Shown one piece after another: positions 24,641-33,270 of a DNA stretch of 64,000 bases (positions are counted from its first letter, which is position 1; every line of letters begins with the position of its first letter). Origin of the DNA: a virus; the IMG/VR virus record IMGVR_UViG_3300005366_000002, positions 1 through 64,000 of that record; one strand, given 5' to 3'. The notes below the pieces were generated by a model that was not told where the DNA came from, made no database searches, and saw nothing but the letters and a program-made list of their open reading frames with translations. A program made the position numbers and the translations under genes.

Positions 24641-24661
24641 CCTGACAACAGAGGAGAGATC

Positions 24662-25180
24662 ATGGAGAGGAATCCGAAGGAGCCGAAGATGTTCGTTGGC
24701 CGTGAGGTCGAGAACACGCCGCACAAGAACTGGCCTACCTTGTTCATCGCGGGGTCCTGGCCTGTGCGGGACATCATGCAAGAAGCGCGCACGCAGGACG
24801 TCAAGCACGTCTACCTGGCGGCCAATCAGAGTCACGATGCGCTGCCTCTCGACATCTGGGCCTACCAGGCGTCGGCGCTGATCCTCCAGGGCTTCGACGT
24901 GACAATGGACATCCCGGCTGTCCGGGTTCTCGACTGGCTCTCTGCCTGGGCATCCCATGAGGTGCATCACAAGTCGGCGGCTCTCCACCTCATGGTCTCC
25001 TTCTACGCGCCTGGGATCAACAAGGTAAATAGCTCACTGACCACCTTCAAGTTCGACGACAACGTGAGCGACGGCTCGAAGGTCGTGAACCCTGGTGTGT
25101 GGTGCATGCCTGCCTATCAGGCCTTGCTCGACACCAATTTTACTCCCTGGTCGGCATACGCCGAAGACAAGGACATTTGA
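24662..25180 (+). CDS. Unknown protein of the DNA-modification cluster, 172 aa
   Basis: ATG with AGAGGAGAG upstream. Residues 10-75 look like a Rossmann-like alternation: MFVGREVENTP, TLFIAGSWPVRDIMQ, VKHVYLAANQSH, then SALILQGFDVTMDIP. It lacks the SGGxDS loop of QueC and any kinase motif. It lies between dpdA and the glycosyltransferase, sharing a base with the latter, so a part in base modification is likely by context. I do not recognise the family. Confidence 0.6.
   Translation: MERNPKEPKMFVGREVENTPHKNWPTLFIAGSWPVRDIMQEARTQDVKHVYLAANQSHDALPLDIWAYQASALILQGFDVTMDIPAVRVLDWLSAWASHEVHHKSAALHLMVSFYAPGINKVNSSLTTFKFDDNVSDGSKVVNPGVWCMPAYQALLDTNFTPWSAYAEDKDI
25025..25031 (+). promoter_or_regulatory. 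GTAAATA element inside coding sequence
   Basis: AAGGTAAATAGCTC lies 150 bases before the glycosyltransferase start, in the transcribed direction, with a CCAATTTTA at 25134. Together they could form an internal promoter region. Confidence 0.3.
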
Positions 25181-26445
25181 TGATCACCCCGCACGACCCC
25201 AACACCGAACGCGACACGATGCGCGTCGCCTACATGGGTCTCGAACGCATCGAGGCTCGCTACACCCACCAGCTCGAGGACTGGAACCGCGAGGAGTTCG
25301 AGAAGGACTCCTCGCTGGAGTTCATCCCGGTCTACGGCACGATGCCGCCCGCCGTCGAAGGCCAGATCGTCACGGGCTCCGTGCTCGACGCGCACGGGCG
25401 AACCCATTGGTCGATGACGCAGATGGCGAACCTGGTGGGCATGCTCCAGCGCAACGAGCTGGACGAGCATGACGTGATCTTCTTCGAGGACATGTTCACC
25501 CCTGGCATCGAGAGCCTGGCCTACATCTTCGACCAGACGCCTCCGTCGAAGCGTCCGCGCGTCTACGTGCGCTGCCTGGCCCAGACCATCGACCCGGACG
25601 ACTTCGTCCATCGCACCGGCATGTTCAAGTGGATGCGCCGGTTCGAGCAGATGGTCGCGTCTTTCGTGGACGGCATCATCTGCGCCTCACAGGAGATGGT
25701 GGCCCACCTGCACATCGCCGGCCTCCAGGACGTGCCCATCTTCGTCACGGGCCTGCCGTTCGGCAAGGCTGAAGTGCTCCGCCGCTTCGGTGGTGCTGAA
25801 CTCCTGCCGGCGTTCGACGACCGCGATCGTGCCGTCGCGTTTGCCGCACGGTTCGACGACGAGAAGCAGCCGGGCTTCTTCATGGACGTGATCGAAGAGG
25901 TGCGTGCCCTCGATCCGTCGATCAAGTTCCGCATCCTGACCGGCATGAAGACCCTGAAGTCCAACAGCCCGTCGAACATGATGCGGCTCAGGAAGGTCGG
26001 TGGCGTGCGCCCGCGGAACGTCGAGATCTACGAGGGGCTGACCAAGGAGCAATACTACGGCCACCTCAGCATGTGCCGTGTCCTCTTCAACTGCGCGCTC
26101 CAGGACTGGGTCTCGAACACGGTCAGCGAGGCCGACACGCTGGGCACGCAGACCCTGTACCCGGCCTACCGGTCCTTCCCCGAGGTGTTCGCCAACGATC
26201 CGTCGCATATGTACCTGCCCTGGTCGGTCAAGGACGCGGCGCACAAGCTGATCGCGCTGGTCAACCGCAAGCACCAGAAGCTCGGCCTCGTCTCGGACTA
26301 CCAGAACGAGTCGATCGGCAGGACCATCAGCGTGCTCAAGCACGGTCGCGACAGCGCCTACATGGTCACCGGCGGCACGACCCTCCACCAGAAGACGGAG
26401 TACCGTGAACTGGTCAGCCAACCCAACTTCGAGATCACGCGATGA
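25180..26445 (+). CDS. GT-B glycosyltransferase in the modification cluster
   Basis: The 421-residue protein has a GT-B/GT4-like plan: an N-terminal Rossmann-like half (DVIFFEDMFTPGIESL, RPRVYVRCLAQTIDPDDFVH, DGIICASQEMVAHLHIAG) and a C-terminal half with VAFAARFDDEKQPGFFMDVI, IKFRILTGMK, VEIYEGLTKEQYYGHLSMC and a donor-site region VSNTVSEADTLGTQTLYPA. Such enzymes transfer sugar from a nucleotide-sugar. Being wedged between dpdA and queE suggests the acceptor could be the modified DNA base. A cell-surface or other acceptor is possible too. The ATG shares one base with the upstream TGA. Confidence 0.7.
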   Translation: MITPHDPNTERDTMRVAYMGLERIEARYTHQLEDWNREEFEKDSSLEFIPVYGTMPPAVEGQIVTGSVLDAHGRTHWSMTQMANLVGMLQRNELDEHDVIFFEDMFTPGIESLAYIFDQTPPSKRPRVYVRCLAQTIDPDDFVHRTGMFKWMRRFEQMVASFVDGIICASQEMVAHLHIAGLQDVPIFVTGLPFGKAEVLRRFGGAELLPAFDDRDRAVAFAARFDDEKQPGFFMDVIEEVRALDPSIKFRILTGMKTLKSNSPSNMMRLRKVGGVRPRNVEIYEGLTKEQYYGHLSMCRVLFNCALQDWVSNTVSEADTLGTQTLYPAYRSFPEVFANDPSHMYLPWSVKDAAHKLIALVNRKHQKLGLVSDYQNESIGRTISVLKHGRDSAYMVTGGTTLHQKTEYRELVSQPNFEITR

Positions 26446-27302
26446 ATCGCTCGCAAGTCATTCCCATCGGCGTCGTCCAGAACGTGGACCGCGTGGTCAC
26501 TGCCGCCTTCTTCGAGGAGGCCTACACGCTGTTCACGACGGGCATTCCGTTCCTGACCATCCAGGGCGAAGGGCCGTTCGCCGGTCGCCCTGCCTGGTTT
26601 GTCCGGCTCGCCGGCTGCAACTACGGCGACAAGGCCACGTCGGAGCGTGGGCCGGGCATGTGCGCGTTCTGCGACACGAACTTCAAGATCGACGAGGCCA
26701 CCAAGGTCAGCCCCGAAGACCTGCTGATGCAGATCCTCCTGCACCCTGCCTACGATGCTCGCCAGATCCTGGTCCTGACCGGCGGCGAGCCGACGTTGCA
26801 GAAGCGCATGCTCCTCGAGTTCATGCGGCTCGCCGCTCCCCACTTCGCGGCCATGCAGGTCGAGACCAACGGCACCCAGCCTGGCTTCTTCAAGGACGCC
26901 GAGAAGGAACCGAAGTACGGGACCGTCCTGATCAAGACGACCATCGTGGTCTCGCCGAAGGCCACGGAGATCACCGGCAACTACACGATGCCGTCGCTGA
27001 AGGTGCTCGACAACGACTTCCAGAGCACGGTGCTCAAGTTCCTGATCTCCGCCGAAGACCCGAAGTACAAGGGCATCCCACGGTGGGCTCTCGACCGCGC
27101 TATCCGCTCGCCTGGCTCGGTCTACGTGAGCCCGATCGCGGTCTACAAGAAGCCTTACGCTGGCGAGGTCAGCAGCGCCTGGGACCACGACCTGATCGAC
27201 GCGGCCAAGACGGCAGCCAACTACAACTACGCCGCGACCTACGCGGTGGCCCAGAGCCTGAAGCTCTCGATCCAACAACACCTCTTCTGCGCGATCGCGT
27301 AA
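26442..27302 (+). CDS. queE: QueE, 7-carboxy-7-deazaguanine synthase
   Basis: A radical SAM enzyme that converts 6-carboxytetrahydropterin to 7-carboxy-7-deazaguanine. Residues 38-44 read LTIQGEG, the usual QueE opening. The 4Fe-4S cysteines C59, C74 and C77 form a CX14CX2C motif, an arrangement seen in one class of Que[10 protein letters not shown] near 107 is the SAM-binding GGE motif and QVETNGTQ follows. ATGA overlap with the glycosyltransferase. At 286 residues it is longer than many QueE proteins, owing to its C-terminal part. Confidence 0.9.
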   Translation: MNRSQVIPIGVVQNVDRVVTAAFFEEAYTLFTTGIPFLTIQGEGPFAGRPAWFVRLAGCNYGDKATSERGPGMCAFCDTNFKIDEATKVSPEDLLMQILLHPAYDARQILVLTGGEPTLQKRMLLEFMRLAAPHFAAMQVETNGTQPGFFKDAEKEPKYGTVLIKTTIVVSPKATEITGNYTMPSLKVLDNDFQSTVLKFLISAEDPKYKGIPRWALDRAIRSPGSVYVSPIAVYKKPYAGEVSSAWDHDLIDAAKTAANYNYAATYAVAQSLKLSIQQHLFCAIA

Positions 27303-27312
27303 GGAAACGTCC

Positions 27313-27981
27313 ATGGCACAAACCGACCACAAGCTGGGCATGCTGGTCCACCAGCACCTGATCAACAAGGGCGTCGAAACGCCCATCACCGGCCGCATCC
27401 TCAACGACAAGGGCGACAAGAAGGCGGCGATCGAGACCCACTTCAAGGCCATCATGGAGGTCCTTGGCCTCGACATGAGCGACGACTCGCTGCAGGACAC
27501 GCCGACCCGCGTCGCCAAGATGTACGTGGACGAGATCTTCTACGGCCTCGACTACGCGCAGTTCCCGAAGGCGACGGTCGTCGAGAACAAGATGAAGTAC
27601 AACGAGATGGTGATGGAGCGCAACGTCAGCGTCCAGTCGAACTGCGAGCACCACTTCGTGATCATCAGCGGCAAGGCCTTCGTCGCCTACATCCCGAAGA
27701 ACAAGGTGCTCGGCCTCTCGAAGATCAACCGCATCGTCGAGTTCTTCTCGAAGCGACCGCAGATCCAGGAACGCCTGACCGCCCAGATCTACCATGCGCT
27801 CCAATTCATTCTCGGCACCGACGACGTGGCGGTCGTCATCAAGGCCGAGCACTACTGCGTGAAGTCCCGCGGCGTCCGCGACGAGGACTCCGATACCGTC
27901 AGCTCGCACCTGGGCGGCGTGTTCGCCGAGAACATGGCGACGCGCGCCGAGTTCATGTCGTTCGTCAACGCACCGGCGTAA
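27313..27981 (+). CDS. folE: GTP cyclohydrolase I
   Basis: Opens GTP to dihydroneopterin triphosphate, the first step to folate and 7-deazaguanines. NCEHHF carries zinc ligands C111 and H114. [20 protein letters not shown] is the family signature, [11 protein letters not shown] follows, and [10 protein letters not shown] provides C182. These ligands fall almost at the E. coli numbering (C110, H113, C181). 222 residues is the normal length. The gene starts 11 bases after queE. Confidence 0.93.
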   Translation: MAQTDHKLGMLVHQHLINKGVETPITGRILNDKGDKKAAIETHFKAIMEVLGLDMSDDSLQDTPTRVAKMYVDEIFYGLDYAQFPKATVVENKMKYNEMVMERNVSVQSNCEHHFVIISGKAFVAYIPKNKVLGLSKINRIVEFFSKRPQIQERLTAQIYHALQFILGTDDVAVVIKAEHYCVKSRGVRDEDSDTVSSHLGGVFAENMATRAEFMSFVNAPA

Positions 27982-27994
27982 GCCAGGAGAAACC

Positions 27995-28591
27995 ATGAGT
28001 GCCTACTCACTGTTGACGCCGGAGCAGCTCAAGGCGGTGCTGGCTCGCACGAGTCCGCACTCGTTCGCGTTCAACGTTCGCCGCCTCCACGCTCACGGTC
28101 AGCTTCACGTGGCGACCTTGCCGAGCCTCCAGGACGAGGGGCAACCTTCGTCCATCGCTCGCATGCACGACTTCAGGCGCTGGCTCGACGTCGAGGGCTA
28201 CCAGGGCGAAGACGTGCTGTTCAAGATGCGTATGCTCAGCCTCTGGCCTGGCAACGCGATCGGCTACGCCAAGCTCATGCGTGAGGCCCGTGCGGCCTAC
28301 ACGGCGACCGAACTCGAGGCACTGGCCGCGTTCGAGCGCCTGATGGAGACCGACGAAGAGGAGGCCCGCAAGGTCATCCTCGTAGATCTCGCACACTGGT
28401 TGGCAGACATGCTGATCGCCGTGCGCTCGGAGGCCATGAAGTACGGCCTCCCTCTCGAAGAGGTGGTGGAGGGCCTGATCGGCAGCCGCCTCGAACTGGT
28501 GGACGCGAAAGCGACCATCAAGTCCATCCTGTTCGGCCTGACTCCAAGCGAAGAACAGACCACCACACCTGACCCGAAGGATCCCCAATGA
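27995..28591 (+). CDS. MazG-like NTP pyrophosphohydrolase domain protein
   Basis: The C-terminal 75 residues fit the all-alpha NTP pyrophosphohydrolase pattern: acidic helix TDEEEARKVILVDLAHWLAD, then MLIAVRSEAMKYGLPLEEV and GSRLELVDAK, which recalls the SNxSKVD ending of phage MazG-like proteins. The first 100 residues are not recognised. It may cleave nucleotide intermediates or sanitise the pool. AGGAG lies before the ATG. Confidence 0.5.
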   Translation: MSAYSLLTPEQLKAVLARTSPHSFAFNVRRLHAHGQLHVATLPSLQDEGQPSSIARMHDFRRWLDVEGYQGEDVLFKMRMLSLWPGNAIGYAKLMREARAAYTATELEALAAFERLMETDEEEARKVILVDLAHWLADMLIAVRSEAMKYGLPLEEVVEGLIGSRLELVDAKATIKSILFGLTPSEEQTTTPDPKDPQ

Positions 28592-29517
28592 ACGCACCGA
28601 CGAAGATCAAGCTGGCCCTCTGCGTGGCCCTCGCCAACCTGCCGGCCGACTACAGAGCCATCTACGACGAGAACGGCTACGCAGCGCCGGGCGCCAACCC
28701 CGCGCTCCTCCCGATTCCCGACTCGTTCTTCGAGCTCAGTGGGACCTCCTTGCGCCTCGAAGACCGCGCGACCTGCGAGGAAGACCGGAGCCTCCGCCAG
28801 CTGATTCCCTACACGACCATCATCGACGCCGACTCGAAGATCTTCGTCTACTCCCGCGGTGGCGAGGGCGGCGAAGGCAAGCTGATCGGCAAGCTGTCCA
28901 TCGGCCTCGGTGGCCACGTCGACGAGCTGCCGAGAGCCGCCGAGTCGCTGCTCCAGCTGCTCCTCCGCGAAGGCAACCGCGAACTCGACGAAGAAGCGGG
29001 CCTCGGCCCCGAGCACCTGAACTTCACGCACCTGATCGCCGACACGGATCCCGTGGGCTGCGTCCACGCCGGCCTCCTCTCGATCCGCTACGTGACGGCT
29101 GCCGAGAAGGCGGCCCTCAAGCCGGAAGCCGGCTGCATCGAGAAGGGCGAGTGGCTGACGCTGCGCCAGCTGAGCGCGCCGGAGATCTTCGATCGCCTCG
29201 AAGGCTGGTCGAAGCTGGTCGTCACGCTGTTCATCGGCGGCGACCAGAAGATCGCGCACTCGTCGGTGTACGGCACCGTCGGCCAGGTGAAGTCGACGTC
29301 CGCCGAAGCGCAGGCCGAAAGCGACGCCATGCTGGCCCACGCGCAGGCCGTGATCGGCAAGACCGAGTCCGGCGCGGTTCTCCAAGGCTCGACCCATTCG
29401 TTCATGGGCCAACCGGCCGGCGCCGACGAAGATCCGGATCAACCGTCGGACCTCGACATCGACCCCACCGAAGGTCAAGTCGGTGCCGGTGCCGACCTGG
29501 AAGACGAAGGCATCTGA
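28588..29517 (+). CDS. Nudix hydrolase, 309 aa
   Basis: The Nudix box spans 108-139, with GGHVDE at the start and the REUXEEXGU core as RELDEEAGL. The preceding KIFVYSRGGEGGEGKL then GKLSIGLGG is typical of a phage Nudix family with a kinase-like or phosphoesterase annotation. The C-terminal 90 residues are acidic and low-complexity. The substrate is unknown. It follows the MazG-like gene by ATGA overlap, so both may process nucleotides linked to base modification. Confidence 0.8.
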   Translation: MNAPTKIKLALCVALANLPADYRAIYDENGYAAPGANPALLPIPDSFFELSGTSLRLEDRATCEEDRSLRQLIPYTTIIDADSKIFVYSRGGEGGEGKLIGKLSIGLGGHVDELPRAAESLLQLLLREGNRELDEEAGLGPEHLNFTHLIADTDPVGCVHAGLLSIRYVTAAEKAALKPEAGCIEKGEWLTLRQLSAPEIFDRLEGWSKLVVTLFIGGDQKIAHSSVYGTVGQVKSTSAEAQAESDAMLAHAQAVIGKTESGAVLQGSTHSFMGQPAGADEDPDQPSDLDIDPTEGQVGAGADLEDEGI

Positions 29518-29519
29518 TC

Positions 29520-30092
29520 GTGGGCGGCCCTCGTAGGCTCCAATGCCCCAAGTGCCACGAGGTCACGAAGAACGGGCCTCGAAAGGGGCTCATTCGATCT
29601 CACCTGTGCACCAAGGGGCACTGGACCTACACCGAAGAGGGCCACCAGGTCTCGAAGGAGGCTTTCGATTGGGCCCTCGACATGAGTCCCAGAGCGAGAA
29701 GGAGAGGCCGCGTTCGCCGCTTCGAGTTCTTCCTGGGCCTCAGCGTAGGCATCAGGTTTGACGACAGGCCCTACGAGCCCAAGGAGTTCGTAGGGCCTCT
29801 GCTGCCTCAGCGACCTCTAACTCCGTGTCCTAGCCCTACATACGACCTGTTCTTCAAGGTCGAAGAGGCGTCCGAGACACGTCAGCAGAGGAAGGTCGCT
29901 GAGAAGGAAAAGCGTAAATACGAGAGAGCGCAGCGGAAGGCAGAAGCGATCGCCGCGCTCCCACAGAAGACCATGAAACCTTTGGACTTGCCCGTCGCGG
30001 TCTTGAAACGGCGAGCAGAGTCCAAGGAGAAACCAAAGCCGCACGACGTTCAGACGACCGCCGTGGGCCGCATCTATCGCATGAAAGGTTGA
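29520..30092 (+). CDS. Hypothetical zinc-ribbon, basic protein, 190 aa
   Basis: GTG start two bases after the Nudix stop, with only a weak ribosome site. N-terminal CPKCHEVTK and later SHLCTKGHW supply Cys and His for one zinc site. The C-terminal half is a long Lys/Arg/Glu helix (RQQRKVAEKEKRKYERAQRK). It is likely nucleic-acid binding. Unknown function. Confidence 0.6.
   Translation: MGGPRRLQCPKCHEVTKNGPRKGLIRSHLCTKGHWTYTEEGHQVSKEAFDWALDMSPRARRRGRVRRFEFFLGLSVGIRFDDRPYEPKEFVGPLLPQRPLTPCPSPTYDLFFKVEEASETRQQRKVAEKEKRKYERAQRKAEAIAALPQKTMKPLDLPVAVLKRRAESKEKPKPHDVQTTAVGRIYRMKG
29914..29920 (+). promoter_or_regulatory. GTAAATA element inside coding sequence
   Basis: AAGCGTAAATACGAG lies 176 bases before the queD start in the transcribed direction. 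It may be chance. Confidence 0.25.
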
Positions 30093-30096
30093 TCCC

Positions 30097-30711
30097 ATGA
30101 TGCTCCTCGAGTTCCCCTTCAAGTCGACCAAGACCTACGAGGAGCAGTTCCCCGTGGCCTACCGCCAATGGCGTGCGGATAGCCATTGCAACGTGCTCCA
30201 CGGGTACGCTCTGAGCATCCACCTGGAGTTCGGCGCCGACTCGCTGGACGCCCGGAACTGGATCGTCGACTTCGGCTCGCTGAAGCCGCTGAAGGACCAG
30301 CTGTGCGACTGGTTCGACCACACCACGCTGGTCGCCCAAGACGATCCGCAACGCGAGTACCTGATCGGTCTCCGCGCGTTGAAGCTGGCGAAGATCACCG
30401 AGGTCGAACGCACCGGCTGCGAGGGCATCGCCGACTTCCTGTTCGAGCACCTCAACGGGGCCGACGGCTGGTTGAAAGACCATGGCTACTGGCCGCGCGT
30501 CGCCTGCACGAAGGTCGAGGTCCGCGAGACGAAATCGAACATGGCGATGCGGTGTCTGACCACTGCCGACGCGTATCGCTTGGGCTACTTCAAGTCCCCA
30601 CCTCCGGCAGATCCGGTTGGCATGTGGATGGCGGCGGCCGGCGAGTCCGTCAGGTTTCAGAACAAGGGCAACGACGATCCGGATCTGGCTGCCCAAGCCG
30701 AAAGGGTGTGA
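30097..30711 (+). CDS. queD: QueD, 6-carboxytetrahydropterin synthase (phage type)
   Basis: Converts dihydroneopterin triphosphate to 6-carboxytetrahydropterin for QueE. ADSHCNVLHGYALSIHLEF (28-45) carries the catalytic Cys (C31) and zinc-type His (H35), but the usual HGH reads HGY. WIVDFGSLK (55-63), WFDHTTL (72-78), TGCEGIADFLF (106-116) and KVEVRETKSN complete the T-fold. This SHC..HGYAL form is, from memory, a known subgroup of QueD. It lies four bases after the preceding gene, at the end of the cluster. Confidence 0.85.
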   Translation: MMLLEFPFKSTKTYEEQFPVAYRQWRADSHCNVLHGYALSIHLEFGADSLDARNWIVDFGSLKPLKDQLCDWFDHTTLVAQDDPQREYLIGLRALKLAKITEVERTGCEGIADFLFEHLNGADGWLKDHGYWPRVACTKVEVRETKSNMAMRCLTTADAYRLGYFKSPPPADPVGMWMAAAGESVRFQNKGNDDPDLAAQAERV

Positions 30712-30712
30712 C

Positions 30713-30901
30713 ATGGAACTCGACAAAGAAACCAACGAGGACGACGAGAACTACAAGGAGCCTGTTCCCGGCGATCGACAACCCGTGGAGCCACCCGGAA
30801 GGCCTTACGACCGCGAGACTCACACGGATCCCGACGGCACGATCTGGATCTACATCAGCCGGTACAGCTCCTGGTTCTTGATCGACAACGAGAACACCTA
30901 A
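30713..30901 (+). CDS. Hypothetical acidic protein, 62 aa
   Basis: ATG directly after the queD stop. Acidic and Pro-rich first half (DKETNEDDENYKEPVPGD), then THTDPDGTIWIYISRYSSWF. Unknown function. Confidence 0.55.
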   Translation: MELDKETNEDDENYKEPVPGDRQPVEPPGRPYDRETHTDPDGTIWIYISRYSSWFLIDNENT

Positions 30902-30912
30902 GGAGGACAGAC

Positions 30913-31995
30913 ATGGCACTCAACGTGAAGACCGCGCAGGAGCTGGTGAACAGCAACCTGATCGTCCGCCACTACGCGGGCTCCAGGTCCTACGGGACGG
31001 CACTACCGACCTCCGACACGGACATCCGCGGTGTGTTCATCGCAGAACCCGTGAACATCCGCACACCGTTCTTCCCCATCCGGGAAGCGAACCTGGCGGA
31101 CGAAGAGGACACCGTGCTCTACGAGCTGAACCAGTTCATGAAGCTCTGCACGGAATGCAATCCCAACGTCATCGAGACTCTGTGGGTCCGCGAGCAGGAC
31201 ATCACCGAGTCGACCGTCGGCTACCAGGTGCTGCGGAACGGGCGAGACAAGCTGCTGTCGAAGAAGATTGCGTTCACCACGTCGGGCTACGCGCTGTCGC
31301 AGCTGAAGCGGATCAAGGGCCACAACCGCTGGCTGACCAACCCGCAACCGGCGGAGTGTCCGCAGCAGAAGGACTACGTCTCGCTGGTCCACAACTTCAC
31401 GCCGAACAAGGTGCTGGCTCACGACTTCTACGAGCTGTTCATCAAGAGCCGTGAAGATCACCGGCTCGTCCCATTCGGCGGCAACATCTTCGGCATCTAC
31501 TGGGCGCCTGGGAAGAACTTGTTCGACAACAGTGGCACCTTGATCTCCGAGTTCGAAGAAGGCGAGGCCCACAAGTTGGGTACTCCGCTGATGCTGGTCC
31601 GCTTCCTCAAAGACCAGCACGAACAGCAGCACACGGTCTGGAAGAACTACTGGCAGTGGAAGCGTGAGCGGAACGTCGTGCGATCTGCGCTGGAGGAACA
31701 GCACGGGTACGACACGAAGCACGCGATGCACCTGGTGAGGCTGCTCCGTATGGGCGCCGAGGCACTCCAGACCGGGGAAGTCAACGTGTTCCGGCCTGAC
31801 CACGAAGAACTGCTGTCCATCAGGGCTGGTGCGTGGACCTACGAGCGCGTCGTCGAGTACGCTGTCGAGATGGACAACTGGATCCAGAACGAGCTCTACC
31901 AGAAGTCGGAGCTCCGCAAAGCACCTGACGTGAAGGCCGCTGCGGAGATGATGCTCCACGTGCAAGACCTCATGTGGGGTCTTCGCGGCGCCTAG
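30913..31995 (+). CDS. RlaP-like nucleotidyltransferase, 360 aa
   Basis: GSRSYG (23-28) and TSDTDIRG (33-40, with D35 and D37) form the pol-beta-type active site of the RlaP/PF10127 nucleotidyltransferase family. WLTNPQPAECPQQKDYVSL and KHAMHLVRLLRMGAEAL in the second half also match that family. Members occur with RNA-repair genes and in large phages. The substrate is unknown. ATG with AGGAGGA upstream, giving strong translation. Confidence 0.8.
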   Translation: MALNVKTAQELVNSNLIVRHYAGSRSYGTALPTSDTDIRGVFIAEPVNIRTPFFPIREANLADEEDTVLYELNQFMKLCTECNPNVIETLWVREQDITESTVGYQVLRNGRDKLLSKKIAFTTSGYALSQLKRIKGHNRWLTNPQPAECPQQKDYVSLVHNFTPNKVLAHDFYELFIKSREDHRLVPFGGNIFGIYWAPGKNLFDNSGTLISEFEEGEAHKLGTPLMLVRFLKDQHEQQHTVWKNYWQWKRERNVVRSALEEQHGYDTKHAMHLVRLLRMGAEALQTGEVNVFRPDHEELLSIRAGAWTYERVVEYAVEMDNWIQNELYQKSELRKAPDVKAAAEMMLHVQDLMWGLRGA

Positions 31996-32026
31996 ATCGG
32001 AAAGGCCCCGTAGATCGGAAAGGCCC
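31993..32026 (+). repeat. Tandem 18-bp repeat (TAGATCGGAAAGGCCC x2)
   Basis: Two copies of TAGATCGGAAAGGCCC start at 31993 and 32011. The first T is the first base of the stop codon of the nucleotidyltransferase gene. No protein is encoded. Confidence 0.75.
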
Positions 32027-32110
32027 GGAATTGGTGTAGATCTCCATTCCGCAGGTCCAGGGCAGCCAGATTTTAGGGGCCTCAACGGGACACCTATATA
32101 GGACGCACCA

Positions 32111-32446
32111 ATGGCATTTCACCAACTGAACACGGCTCACGATCACGAGCTGAAGTGCGATCCCGAGCCATTCAAGGATCTTGCCGAAGGCCTCAAGAGC
32201 TGCGAGATCCGCAAGGACGATCGCGGGTACTCCATAGGTCAGATCCTGTGGCTCCGGGAGACCAAGTACGACGCACAGACCCTGCGGGGTCTCCACCACT
32301 CCTTCGGATCGATCTACACCGGGCGCAACCTCTACATGAGGATCACCCACGTCCAGCGTGGCTACGGTCTCCAGGAGGGCCACTGCTGTCTCTCGGTCGT
32401 GCCTGTCGAGAAGATCGGCATCTGGATCCACGACTGCCGCCTGTGA
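32111..32446 (+). CDS. DUF3850/ASCH-like protein
   Basis: The sequence matches the DUF3850 pattern: HDHELKCDPEPFKDLAEG, KSCEIRKDDRGYSIGQILWL, a YTGRNLYMRITHVQ segment and LQEGHCCLSV. This ASCH-type beta barrel is thought to bind RNA or nucleotides. The intergenic region upstream (31996-32110) has the tandem repeat, a GATTTTAGG stretch and CCTATATAGG shortly before the ATG, so it may have its own promoter. Confidence 0.75.
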   Translation: MAFHQLNTAHDHELKCDPEPFKDLAEGLKSCEIRKDDRGYSIGQILWLRETKYDAQTLRGLHHSFGSIYTGRNLYMRITHVQRGYGLQEGHCCLSVVPVEKIGIWIHDCRL

Positions 32447-32469
32447 CACCACAGACACCACAGACACCC
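32445..32469 (+). repeat. Short tandem repeat GACACCACA
   Basis: Two full copies of GACACCACA and a partial third, beginning at the stop codon of the DUF3850-like gene. Confidence 0.6.
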
Positions 32470-32491
32470 AAGTGAACTGAAAGGAGCCCAC

Positions 32492-32788
32492 ATGAGTGGA
32501 TTCAGAGAACCGCTGATCCTGACGATCAAGGAGAAGATGAAGGGTCGCTTCTCGCAGTTAGGGCCCGAAGCACGTGACCGCGTGCTGAACATGATGGGCG
32601 CCTTCCACATCCGGGACGGGACTGCCAACGAGAGTTCTCCCATGGGGCGCATCCGCATCACGCCAGGAGAGCTCAACGATCTGCTGGCGTTCGCACTGAC
32701 CTCCAACTCGACGACTTCGCTGGTGTCGGTCGTCGATGTGCGAACACCGGCCAACAAGACGCCACTGGAGAACCTGCGCGATGTTTGA
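32492..32788 (+). CDS. Hypothetical protein, 98 aa
   Basis: ATG with AAAGGAG upstream. Charged N-terminal half (LILTIKEKMKGRFSQLG), then GRIRITPGELNDLLAF. No known domain. Its last eight bases overlap the next gene. Confidence 0.6.
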   Translation: MSGFREPLILTIKEKMKGRFSQLGPEARDRVLNMMGAFHIRDGTANESSPMGRIRITPGELNDLLAFALTSNSTTSLVSVVDVRTPANKTPLENLRDV

Positions 32789-33239
32789 CACCGTCCACAG
32801 CCATCACCACACCCACCACGGACTTCCATCGTATCCCACCAAGGTTGACGTGACTATCAAGGAGCACCGTGCTCCCACCGACGAGTCCGTGAAGCTCCTC
32901 AAGGAGCTGGAGGACAAAGCGTTGTCGCGTATCCTCGGAACTCTCAAGTTGGAGTCCACGCCGTTCGACTGCCGCGTCTACCCGATGCTGAGCGTCCTGG
33001 GAGACGGCATCAAGTTCGTCGTGCTCTACAAGATCGGCGCTCTCGGTCCTTTCGGGCGCGCCTGGGACATGGACTCCATGCAGCGCCTGGAGCACGAGGT
33101 CTCCACCTGGGACAAGCCGAGCATGGACAAGATCGTCGAGTCGCTGCTCGACGCGCTCGCCAAGGACATCGCCAAGACGATGCTCCTGTCCGTCGCAGAA
33201 CCGCTGAGCCGCTCGCTGAGTGCCCTGCCCATCCGCTGA
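32781..33239 (+). CDS. Hypothetical protein, 152 aa, His-rich N-terminus
   Basis: ATG at 32781 overlapping the preceding gene. The N-terminus has HSHHHTHHG, a natural metal-binding run, followed by helical segments (DESVKLLKELEDKALSRIL). Function unknown. Confidence 0.6.
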   Translation: MFDTVHSHHHTHHGLPSYPTKVDVTIKEHRAPTDESVKLLKELEDKALSRILGTLKLESTPFDCRVYPMLSVLGDGIKFVVLYKIGALGPFGRAWDMDSMQRLEHEVSTWDKPSMDKIVESLLDALAKDIAKTMLLSVAEPLSRSLSALPIR

Positions 33240-33270
33240 TCCGCCCATTCCAAAACGAAGAGTACACCAC

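Noticed and set aside
24662-25180. QueC assignment for the unknown cluster protein
   Set aside because: There is no SGGxDS PP-loop and no zinc Cys cluster, both expected in QueC.
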